A stretch of 7,565 nt of DNA from an uncultured Eubacterium sp. (GCA_902784045.1 CACZTE010000032.1:1-7565); one strand, 5' to 3'. Counted from the first letter of the stretch, positions 1-5,013 are shown. Translations and numbers: made by a program. Notes: generated from the sequence alone by a model not told the origin.

Positions 1-21
1 GATTCTATTGGATTCAATCAT
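1..21 (-). CDS. rpoA: RNA polymerase alpha subunit, N-terminal fragment (partial)
   Basis: Only the first seven codons (MIESNRI) are inside the window; the gene runs off the left edge. The call rests on three things: an ATG at 21-19, a strong AGGAGGG Shine-Dalgarno 11 nt upstream (33-39), and position, because rpoA follows rpsD in alpha operons that carry rpsD. The MIE start resembles the N-terminus of Gram-positive RpoA proteins. The alpha subunit dimerises to nucleate RNA polymerase assembly and contacts upstream promoter DNA and activators through its C-terminal domain. None of that can be seen here. Identity is therefore inferred mainly from synteny. Confidence 0.68.
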
Positions 22-32
22 TAAAATCTAAA

Positions 33-39
33 CCCTCCT
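33..39 (-). promoter_or_regulatory. Shine-Dalgarno site of probable rpoA
   Basis: On the minus strand this reads AGGAGGG, complementary to the 16S rRNA 3' end, with 11 nt before the ATG at 21-19. It is the main sequence evidence that a translated gene starts at the left edge. The 73-nt gap between rpsD and this start is the second largest in the window; I found no convincing promoter in it. Confidence 0.75.
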
Positions 40-80
40 AAATTCTTTCAAAACGACCAAAACATGAGGGTGAGTATTTT

Positions 81-101
81 TAAGTAAGGTTATTTTACTT
101 A
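81..101 (-). other. 7-bp inverted repeat over the rpsD stop codon
   Basis: TAAGTAA (81-87) and TTACTTA (95-101) are perfect inverted repeats around a 7-nt loop, and the second arm contains the rpsD stop (95-97). In the transcript the stem is followed by A-rich rather than U-rich sequence, so it does not look like an intrinsic terminator. It is AT-rich and could be chance, or a weak stem between the rpsD and rpoA cistrons. Confidence 0.35.
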
Positions 102-724
102 GAATACAATTCAACAATGAGATGTTCGGCAATTTCAATGTCGATATCTTCTCTTGTGGGTTGACCGGTAACCTTACCGCTCAGATTTTCTAAATCTGCC
201 GACAACCAAGGCGCGACAGCTCTGCTTTCGGTTGCTTCCACAATCTCTTTAAATTTGGGTGATTTTTTACTTGTGGCTTTAACGGCAATTTCATCACCGG
301 TTTTAATTAGGTATGAAGGCACGTTCACTTTTTTTCCATTAACAGTGAAATGTTCATGAAGAATAAGCTGACGGGCTTCTTTTCTTGATTGAGCAAGGCC
401 GAGTCTGTAAACCACATTATCAAAACGTGTTTCCAAAAGGGTTAAAAGATTGTTCCCGGTAATCCCTTTTTGTTTTTCAGCCATATCGAAATAATGTCTG
501 AATTGTTTTTCAAAAACACCGTAAACTCTTTTGACTTTTTGTTTTTCTCTGAGCTGTAAGCCGTATTCGGAGAGTTTTGCTCTGCGTTTCGGGCTGCCTC
601 CCGGAGGAGTAGGACGTTTTTCAAAAGGGCATTTGCCTTTAGCATAGCATTTTTCGCCCTTTAAATATAATTTCATGCCTTCACGTCTGCATTGACGGCA
701 TGATGCTTCTGTATATCTGGCCAT
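95..724 (-). CDS. rpsD: 30S ribosomal protein S4
   Basis: S4 (uS4) is a primary 16S rRNA-binding protein that nucleates 30S assembly at the five-way junction of the 5' domain, and in several bacteria it represses its own operon. The protein is 209 aa, full length for the family. The N-terminus has a four-Cys set (C9, C12, C26, C32), as expected for the zinc-binding form seen in Thermus, here with x5 between the last pair. The S4 RNA-binding domain lies at about 98-160 (LETRFDNVVYRLG, then SRKEARQLILHEHFTVNGK). The C-terminus ends in IVELYSK, close to the usual IVE-YSK ending. The ATG follows GGAGG by 6 nt, and the rpsK stop lies just upstream. Its place between rpsK and rpoA makes it a candidate regulator acting on the leader before rpsM. 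Stop is TAA. Confidence 0.98.
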   Translation of the reverse strand: MARYTEASCRQCRREGMKLYLKGEKCYAKGKCPFEKRPTPPGGSPKRRAKLSEYGLQLREKQKVKRVYGVFEKQFRHYFDMAEKQKGITGNNLLTLLETRFDNVVYRLGLAQSRKEARQLILHEHFTVNGKKVNVPSYLIKTGDEIAVKATSKKSPKFKEIVEATESRAVAPWLSADLENLSGKVTGQPTREDIDIEIAEHLIVELYSK

Positions 725-737
725 ATTCTACCTCCAA

Positions 738-1130
738 TCAAACTCTTCTGCGTTTCGGCGGACGGCATCCGTTATGCGGAATCGGTGTGACATCGCGAAT
801 CACTGTGATTTCAAGACCTGCGGCTTGAAGTGCGCGAATTGCTGCTTCTCTTCCGGATCCGGGGCCTTTGACGTTGACTTCCACCGTGCGAAGTCCATGT
901 TCCATTGCCAATTTGGCCGCTTGTTCACTGGCCATCTGCGCTGCAAAGGGTGTGCTCTTTTTCGAGCCTCTAAAGCCCATTTCGCCGGCGCTTGCCCAAG
1001 ACAAAGCATTTCCCTGTGTGTCTGTAATGGTTACAATGGTATTGTTAAAAGAAGATTGAATATGCGCCATTCCGCGTTCAATATTCTTTTTGACTTTTCT
1101 CTTTTTAGATCTGACAACTTTTTTAGCCAA
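738..1130 (-). CDS. rpsK: 30S ribosomal protein S11 (TTG start)
   Basis: S11 (uS11) sits on the 30S platform near the E site and helps shape the mRNA exit path. The 130-aa protein is full length. Signatures include SSFNNTIVTITD (26-37), GFRGSKKSTPFAAQMA (52-67), VKGPGSGREAAIRAL (87-101) and the basic tail PHNGCRPPKRRRV. The start is TTG at 1130-1128, placed by GAGGAGG 7 nt upstream and by alignment with the usual N-terminus; the first downstream ATG (M21) would remove the basic N-terminal tail. It ends in TGA, the only TGA terminator among the 15 stops seen, exactly where S11 proteins end (KRRRV). That matters for reading the UGA inside adk. Spacing is 18 nt from rpsM and 13 nt to rpsD. Confidence 0.98.
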   Translation of the reverse strand: MAKKVVRSKKRKVKKNIERGMAHIQSSFNNTIVTITDTQGNALSWASAGEMGFRGSKKSTPFAAQMASEQAAKLAMEHGLRTVEVNVKGPGSGREAAIRALQAAGLEITVIRDVTPIPHNGCRPPKRRRV

Positions 1131-1137
1131 TTTTTGA

Positions 1138-1144
1138 CCTCCTC
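1138..1144 (-). promoter_or_regulatory. Shine-Dalgarno site fixing the TTG start of rpsK
   Basis: The minus strand reads GAGGAGG, followed by 7 nt and then TTG GCT AAA. Optimal spacing to the TTG, with no nearby in-frame ATG, supports a TTG start for S11. Confidence 0.85.
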
Positions 1145-1148
1145 AAAG

Positions 1149-1520
1149 TTAAGACTTTTTGCCGCGTCCGACTGTTTTCTTCGGACCTTTGCGCGTACGT
1201 GCGTTTGTCTTGCTGCGTTGGCCGCGAACAGGCAAACCGCGACGATGTCTTAAACCGCGATAAGAACCGATTTCGATAAGACGTTTAATATTCATGTTAA
1301 CTTCACGACGAAGGTCACCTTCGACGGTATATTTTTCATCGAGAATGGTTCTCAGCGCGTTAACTTCGCTTTCGGTCAAATCTTTAACTCTTGTATTCGG
1401 ATCAATTTTGAGTTCCGCTAAAATTTGATTGGATGTGCTTCTACCAATCCCGTAAATGTAGGTTAAGCCGACTTCCACGCGTTTATCACGGGGTAAATCG
1501 ACTCCGGCAATTCTTGCCAT
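1149..1520 (-). CDS. rpsM: 30S ribosomal protein S13
   Basis: S13 (uS13) is in the 30S head; it contacts P-site tRNA through its C-terminal tail and forms inter-subunit bridges with 50S 5S/L5. The protein is 123 aa. It begins MARIAGVDLPRDKRVEVGLTYIYG with the helix-hairpin region TYIYGIGRSTS (20-30). It carries the family signature around RGLRHRRGLPVRGQRSKTN (88-106), then the basic tail to KKS. The ATG at 1520-1518 follows AGGAGG (1531-1536) by 10 nt. This is the first gene after the 155-nt leader, so any control of that leader would act on rpsM and probably on rpsK and rpsD behind it. Stop is TAA. Confidence 0.98.
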   Translation of the reverse strand: MARIAGVDLPRDKRVEVGLTYIYGIGRSTSNQILAELKIDPNTRVKDLTESEVNALRTILDEKYTVEGDLRREVNMNIKRLIEIGSYRGLRHRRGLPVRGQRSKTNARTRKGPKKTVGRGKKS

Positions 1521-1675
1521 ACGTTATGTACCTCCTAAAAAAATCATGTATTAATATGATCTGAGCTGCTTGAAGTGATGACAGCCCATGTCCGCCGGAC
1601 ATATTGTCCGAACCTCTATATCATAAGTGTGGTAAAAAATGCCGCGGCCACACCTGTGATCATGTTCATTGGGCA
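1521..1675 (-). promoter_or_regulatory. Candidate structured leader of the alpha operon (upstream of rpsM)
   Basis: This 155-nt gap between rpmJ and rpsM is by far the largest in a cluster where neighbours are usually 4-18 nt apart. It lies where E. coli has its S4-binding alpha leader. In transcript order I see: stem AGGTGTGG (1648-1655) with CCACACTT (1625-1632); two competing hairpins at 1588-1610; stem GGGCTG (1582-1587) with CAGCTC (1563-1568), one G-U; possible closing pair TATGAT (1620-1625) with ATCATA (1555-1560); an AU-rich hairpin before a T run (1537-1543); and Shine-Dalgarno AGGAGG at 1531-1536. No good TTGACA/TATAAT promoter is visible; TATGAT at 1620-1625 is a lone -10-like match. 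Control by S4 is inferred from position and gene content. The region may instead hold a small ORF. Confidence 0.5.
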
Positions 1676-1676
1676 T
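1551..1676 (-). CDS. Possible 41-aa small ORF in the rpmJ-rpsM gap (doubtful)
   Basis: An ATG overlaps the rpmJ stop (TAATG) and opens a 41-codon frame ending in TAA at 1553-1551, filling most of the gap. The peptide starts MPNEHDHRCGRGIFYHTYD and has three Cys (9, 26, 32) and six His. I recognise no family. Against it: the nearest purine-rich element (CAGGG) is only 3 nt from the ATG. Codons such as AGG and CGG are unlike those of the neighbouring ribosomal genes, a frame of this length is not rare by chance, and the same bases form several inverted repeats. A structured leader is the better explanation. Confidence 0.15.
   Translation of the reverse strand: MPNEHDHRCGRGIFYHTYDIEVRTICPADMGCHHFKQLRSY
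1588..1610 (-). other. Two mutually exclusive hairpins (CGGACA / TGTCCG / CGGACA)
   Basis: On the transcript strand CGGACA (1605-1610), TGTCCG (1596-1601) and CGGACA (1589-1594) follow one another. The middle arm can pair upstream (6 bp, loop ATA) or downstream (ATGTCC 1597-1602 with GGACAT 1588-1593, loop GGC), but not both. Such an alternating arrangement is typical of RNA switches or of protein-binding mRNA sites, but no function is shown here. Confidence 0.5.
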
Positions 1677-1789
1677 TAACCCTGTTTTTGTTTATGCTTA
1701 GGATTTTCGCAAATGACCATGACACGTCCGTGACGCTTAATGATCTTGCATTTTTCGCACATAGGTTTTACTGAAGGTCTGACTTTCAT
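1676..1789 (-). CDS. rpmJ: 50S ribosomal protein L36
   Basis: L36 (bL36) is the smallest 50S protein and stabilises 23S rRNA near L6 and the peptidyl-transferase region. The 37-aa protein was read directly: MKVRPSVKPMCEKCKIIKRH, then GRVMVICENPKHKQKQG. It has the zinc-ribbon set C11, C14, C27 and H32, so it is the zinc-binding (C+) form. The ATG at 1789-1787 follows AAGGAG in the sequence TAAAAGGAGAAAACC, which begins at the infA stop, 12 nt away. Stop is TAA. It closes the accessory block; the leader before rpsM follows. Confidence 0.97.
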   Translation of the reverse strand: MKVRPSVKPMCEKCKIIKRHGRVMVICENPKHKQKQG

Positions 1790-1801
1790 GGTTTTCTCCT
1801 T

Positions 1802-2029
1802 TTAGGATCTTCCTTTACCGCGCCACGTAATGCGACCCCGGTTTAAATCATACGGTGAAAGCTCTAAGCTAACTTCATCACCGGGCAAAATACGGATGTA
1901 ATTCATTCTAAGCTTCCCTGAAATATGGGCTTGAACCTGGTGTCCGTTTTCCAGTTCCACCAAAAATATGGTGTTTGGTAAAGCTTCAATGACTTTTCCT
2001 TTGACTTCAATAACGTCTTTTTTGGCCAA
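1802..2029 (-). CDS. infA: Translation initiation factor IF-1 (TTG start)
   Basis: IF-1 binds the 30S A site and works with IF-2 and IF-3 to set up the initiation complex. The 75-aa protein is a single S1-type OB fold. It starts MAKKDVIEVKGKVIEALPN, has the core VELENGHQVQAHISGKLRMN (24-43) and IRILPGDEVSLELSPYD (45-61), and ends RGRITWRGKGRS. Trp69 replaces the more usual Tyr, and the tail is slightly longer than the common 72 aa. The start is TTG at 2029-2027 with AAGGAGG 9 nt upstream; no ATG fits. It is 18 nt after the KOW gene and 12 nt before rpmJ. Stop is TAA. Confidence 0.97.
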   Translation of the reverse strand: MAKKDVIEVKGKVIEALPNTIFLVELENGHQVQAHISGKLRMNYIRILPGDEVSLELSPYDLNRGRITWRGKGRS

Positions 2030-2038
2030 CTGATTTAA

Positions 2039-2045
2039 CCTCCTT
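2039..2045 (-). promoter_or_regulatory. Shine-Dalgarno site fixing the TTG start of infA
   Basis: The minus strand reads AAGGAGG, followed by 9 nt and then TTG GCC AAA. The good match and spacing, with the upstream KOW gene's TAG stop just before it, support TTG as the real start of IF-1. Confidence 0.85.
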
Positions 2046-2047
2046 CG

Positions 2048-2326
2048 CTAATCGCGGCGTGTTTTGTTTTGCCAAGGTTCAAGTATCTTTCGAATCTCGG
2101 CATTTTGAATTTTTTTATTTGATAATATATCTTTCTGGATAGAAGTGATAACCGTTTGAGTCTTTGTGATATGTTTTATTTTTTTTCGTTTCGGCAGACT
2201 GATCTTTCTAAGATCCCCATCAGCCAAAAGCACATAATCACCGTCGATTCCGACGACAAGCATCCATCTGTCTTTATCACGACCTGCTTTAGATCTGACA
2301 ATTTGACCGATTTCACATTCGCTCAT
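2048..2326 (-). CDS. KOW-domain RNA-binding protein (L14e-like), between map and infA
   Basis: This 92-aa protein has an N-terminal KOW-like segment (IGQIVRSKAGRDKDRWMLVVGI, about 6-27, with the G-x-V-x-S-x-x-G-R-D pattern). A second strand region follows (YVLLADGDLRKISLPKRKKIKHI, about 31-53), then a charged tail to RRD. A small KOW protein between map and infA is common in Bacillota; I recall the B. subtilis member as ybzG, resembling archaeal/eukaryotic L14e. KOW folds bind RNA and often ribosomes, so a role in translation is likely, but its exact function is not established to my knowledge. The Shine-Dalgarno AAGGTG begins just after the map TAA stop, so translation is probably coupled. 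Stop is TAG. Confidence 0.88.
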   Translation of the reverse strand: MSECEIGQIVRSKAGRDKDRWMLVVGIDGDYVLLADGDLRKISLPKRKKIKHITKTQTVITSIQKDILSNKKIQNAEIRKILEPWQNKTRRD

Positions 2327-2336
2327 GCCTCACCTT

Positions 2337-3086
2337 TTACAATAATGTAAGAATTTCAGGATCGCTTTTACCGGTGATCACAATTGTATTTTCGTAGTGT
2401 GCCGCCCATTTTCCGTCACGCGTGACCACTGTCCAGTCATTATCAAGCACTTCTACATCATAGTGTCCGATATTGACCATCGGTTCAATGGCTAAGCACA
2501 TTCCTTTGACAAGTCTTGGGCCGTGACCCGGTTTTCCGAAATTGGGAACCGGCGGATCCTCGTGCATTTCACGACCGATTCCATGACCGACATAATCTCT
2601 GACGACGGAAAAGCCCTCGCTTTCGACATATTCCTGAACAGCATGGCCGATATCCGAAAGTCGATATCCTTCTTTTGCATAGGCAATGCCTCTAAAGAAG
2701 GATTCCTTAGTGACATCAATCAGGCGTCTGGCTTCATCGGATACTTGGCCCACCGCATGGGTTCTTGCAGCATCGCCGACATATCCGTCCAATGTAGCGC
2801 CTAAATCTATGCTGATGATATCTCCTTCTTTGAGCTTTCTGTTTCCGGGAATGCCGTGAACAACTTCCTCATTAATCGAAGCGCAAATACTGTTCGGAAA
2901 TCCTTGATAGCCCAAAAACGTCGGGTATGCGCCGTGATCTCTAAAGAATTTTTCGGCAATCGCATCAAGTTCCAAAGTGGTAATTCCGGGTCTGACTTCC
3001 TTGGATAACAAATCGTGGCACGCCGCTACCAAATGCCCGGCGGCGCGCATTTTTTCGATTTGCTTTGCGTTTTTGATGCTGATCAT
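2337..3086 (-). CDS. map: Methionine aminopeptidase type I
   Basis: Map removes the N-terminal methionine from nascent proteins when residue 2 is small; it is a cytosolic metalloenzyme acting at the ribosome exit. The 249-aa protein is full length for the type Ia form and lacks the N-terminal extension of type Ib. All five metal ligands are present: D94 (ISIDLGA), D105 (GYVGDAARTH), H168 (VGHGIGREMHEDP), E201 (AIEPM) and E232 (HYENT). The catalytic histidines H77 (EEVVHGIPG) and H175 are also present. The ATG is 4 nt after the adk stop, with GGAGT (3098-3102) inside the adk end serving as Shine-Dalgarno. Stop is TAA, 10 nt before the KOW gene. The gene is intact. Confidence 0.98.
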   Translation of the reverse strand: MISIKNAKQIEKMRAAGHLVAACHDLLSKEVRPGITTLELDAIAEKFFRDHGAYPTFLGYQGFPNSICASINEEVVHGIPGNRKLKEGDIISIDLGATLDGYVGDAARTHAVGQVSDEARRLIDVTKESFFRGIAYAKEGYRLSDIGHAVQEYVESEGFSVVRDYVGHGIGREMHEDPPVPNFGKPGHGPRLVKGMCLAIEPMVNIGHYDVEVLDNDWTVVTRDGKWAAHYENTIVITGKSDPEILTLL

Positions 3087-3090
3087 ATTA

Positions 3091-3744
3091 TTATTTTACT
3101 CCGATATCGAGAACTTTAAATACAGATTGTTCGACTTCTTCAGGTGTCTTATTGCCGTCGATATCAACAATAATATTCGCATTTTTATAGTAATCAACCA
3201 ACGGAGCCGATTCGGCATAATATACTTTTAAACGTTTTGAAACTGTTTCTTCGTTATCATCCGCTCTTTGAATAAGTGTTCCTCCGCAACGGTCACATAC
3301 ACCGTCTACCGCAGGCGGAAAATTTTTGACATGATAAGACGCTCCGCATTCGGTACAAACACGTCTGCCGACAATGCGTTCCGCTAAAATTTCATCCGGA
3401 ACAACAATATTAACGGCATAATCAAGAGGCTTCTCGATTTTTTCGGTAAGTTTTGTCAATGCTTCAGCTTGGGCAACCGTTCTCGGAAAACCGTCAAGAA
3501 GATAACCGTCTTTTCAGTCATCTCTTGTGATACGGTCTTCAACTAGGTCAATAACCAGTTCATCGGGAACAAGCTCGCCTGCGTCCATATACGCTTTTGC
3601 TTTCTGACCTAATGGTGTATTGTTTTTCAAGTTTTCCCTGAATAAATCCCCGGTTGAAATATGAGGCACGTGATAGCGATCAATGATTGGTTTAGCCACT
3701 GTTCCTTTGCCTGCGCCCGGAGGTCCTAATAATATTATCCGCAT
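3091..3744 (-). CDS. adk: Adenylate kinase, interrupted by an in-frame UGA at codon 77
   Basis: Adk converts ATP + AMP to 2 ADP and is usually essential. Reading through one TGA (3514-3516) gives a 217-codon frame of normal length with all landmarks. These are P-loop GPPGAGKGT (7-15), AMP-site HISTGDLFR (28-36), GYLLDGFPRT (80-89) and the LID with C130, C133, C150 and C153, the four-Cys zinc set of Gram-positive Adk. The tail ends FKVLDIGVK and a TAA. Residues after the P-loop (VAKPI) differ from the usual QAE-I. Codon 77 follows RITRDD, where the family often has Cys (DDC--G), so TGA is one base from TGT/TGC and also from TGG. Possible causes are sequence error, a recent nonsense mutation, or recoding. 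The ATG follows TAGGAG, which includes the secY stop. Read strictly, the product is a 76-aa fragment without the LID. Confidence 0.9.
3514..3516 (-). other. In-frame UGA codon within adk
   Basis: On the coding strand the bases read GAT GAC TGA AAA GAC. Reading frame and homology continue unchanged on both sides, so this is a substitution-type event, not a frameshift. A small stem CGG-TTTT-CCG starts about 20 nt downstream, too weak to call a SECIS element. rpsK in the same window ends with TGA, so UGA most likely terminates in this organism. Confidence 0.9.
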
Positions 3745-3753
3745 GATTTTCTC

Positions 3754-5013
3754 CTATTTTAAGAATCCTTGATAGTTGCGCATTGTCAGTTCGGATTCAA
3801 GCTGTTTAACTGTTTCGAGTGCAACACCGACAACAATGAGTAAACTGGTTCCGCCGAATTGAATATTAACGCCGCCCATAAAGGCACCGACAATGATTGG
3901 AATAACCGCGATAACCGCCAGGAAGAAACCGCCGAATAATGTTAAGCGATTCATAATTTTGGTAAAGTATTCGACAGTCGGTTTACCCGGACGAATACCG
4001 GGAACATATCCACCCTGTTTCTTGATATTGTCAGCAATATCATAGGGGTTAAATGTAACAGCTGTATAGAAATACGTAAATGCAACCGTAAGAATCACAT
4101 AGATGATTGTGGTGAGCGGCTGACCCCATCCCAAATAGGTGGAAACCCATTGACTAAAAGCCGTATTCGGGAAGAAATTAGCCAAAGTTGCCGGTAGAAG
4201 TGTAAGTGAACTGGCGAAGATGATCGGAATAACACCGGCCATATTGACACGCAACGGAATGTGTGTGCTTTGTCCGCCGTACATTTTTCGTCCGACAACA
4301 CGTTTTGCGTACTGAATCGGAATCTTGCGCTGACCTTCGGTAACAAAGACAACCGCGATTGTCGCTACCACAATGAATATAATCAACAGCAAGAGCGAAA
4401 CGATATTGAGTGTTCCGACTTGAACGTAATTGTAGATGTTGGCAATAGCTGAAGGAATTCGTGAAACGATACTGATAAAGATAATCAGTGAAATCCCATT
4501 GCCAATCCCATACTCGGTGATCTGTTCACCTAAGTACATCAACAATGTCGTTCCGGCTGTAACCACAAGGACAACAACGAATACCGTGAAAGGTGTTTTT
4601 TCAATCAACAGGTCCTGATATGATAGACTCATACCGAGAGCCTGAATGATTGCAAGCGCTATTGTTAAATAACGTGTATATTGCGCTATTTTTTTTCGGC
4701 CTTCTTCACCTTCTTTTTGGAGGTTTTCCAAGGCTGGAATAGCAAACACCAACAGATTCATAATAATGGAAGCATTGATATACGGCGTGATCCCCATGGC
4801 AAAAATTGTAAAGTTACCAAAGTTACCACCGGAGATGATATCAAATAATCCGAAAATGCCTCCGTTGTTGACAAGTGTAGACAGTTGTTGTGCGTCAATG
4901 TAAGGTACAGGTATGAAAGAGCCCAATCTGTAGATCATAAGGATGACCAGCGTAAAAATAATTTTTTTACGTATATCGGGCACTCTCCAAGCGTCTCGTA
5001 ATGTAGAGAGCAT
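3754..5013 (-). CDS. secY: Protein translocase subunit SecY
   Basis: SecY is the channel of the SecYEG translocon in the cytoplasmic membrane, exporting proteins with SecA and inserting membrane proteins with the ribosome. The 419-aa protein has about ten membrane segments, roughly at 18-36, 70-92, 114-131, 142-161, 172-190, 203-223, 257-275, 302-320, 356-375 and 386-402. The cytosolic loop TEGQRKIPIQYAKR (225-238) and the conserved HIPLRVNMAGVIPIIFASSL (251-270) are present. So is the C5 loop GGYVPGIRPG (334-343), whose Arg is important for SecA and ribosome contact in the family. It ends LTMRNYQGFLK. ATG overlaps the rplO stop (TAATG), with AGGTGG upstream inside rplO, implying coupling. 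Stop TAG forms part of the adk Shine-Dalgarno. Confidence 0.98.
   Translation of the reverse strand: MLSTLRDAWRVPDIRKKIIFTLVILMIYRLGSFIPVPYIDAQQLSTLVNNGGIFGLFDIISGGNFGNFTIFAMGITPYINASIIMNLLVFAIPALENLQKEGEEGRKKIAQYTRYLTIALAIIQALGMSLSYQDLLIEKTPFTVFVVVLVVTAGTTLLMYLGEQITEYGIGNGISLIIFISIVSRIPSAIANIYNYVQVGTLNIVSLLLLIIFIVVATIAVVFVTEGQRKIPIQYAKRVVGRKMYGGQSTHIPLRVNMAGVIPIIFASSLTLLPATLANFFPNTAFSQWVSTYLGWGQPLTTIIYVILTVAFTYFYTAVTFNPYDIADNIKKQGGYVPGIRPGKPTVEYFTKIMNRLTLFGGFFLAVIAVIPIIVGAFMGGVNIQFGGTSLLIVVGVALETVKQLESELTMRNYQGFLK

Noticed and set aside
774..1253. 159-codon plus-strand ORF opposite rpsK and rpsM
   Set aside because: It is a shadow of two strongly conserved ribosomal-protein genes; its sequence is rich in Cys, Phe and Arg from reverse-complement codons, shows no family, and has no clear ribosome-binding site.
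1620..1625. TATGAT as a -10 box of an alpha-operon promoter
   Set aside because: No TTGACA-like -35 at 16-18 nt upstream; the sequence there is GC-rich and part of an inverted repeat. A promoter cannot be excluded, but it is not supported.
1625..1655. Intrinsic terminator after rpmJ (stem with six T residues)
   Set aside because: The T run (1634-1639) lies in the loop of the AGGTGTGG/CCACACTT stem rather than after it, so it does not have terminator geometry.
2523..2804. 93-codon plus-strand ORF opposite map
   Set aside because: It lies wholly inside an intact methionine aminopeptidase gene with all metal ligands; no separate promoter or Shine-Dalgarno evidence.
3091..3459. Separate 122-aa gene starting at TTG (3459) with a zinc-finger-like Cys4 motif
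   Set aside because: It is the C-terminal part of adenylate kinase in the same frame as the upstream 76 codons; homology continues through the TGA, and the TTG has no clear ribosome-binding site.
3480..3516. SECIS element downstream of the adk UGA, indicating selenocysteine
   Set aside because: Only a 3-bp CGG/CCG stem with a UUUU loop is visible, with mismatches beyond it; no known redox role at this Adk position.
3514..3516. Genetic code 4 (UGA = Trp) as explanation for adk
   Set aside because: rpsK ends in UGA at the conserved C-terminus and this is the only in-frame UGA in about 7 kb of coding sequence; code-4 organisms normally use UGA for many Trp codons.
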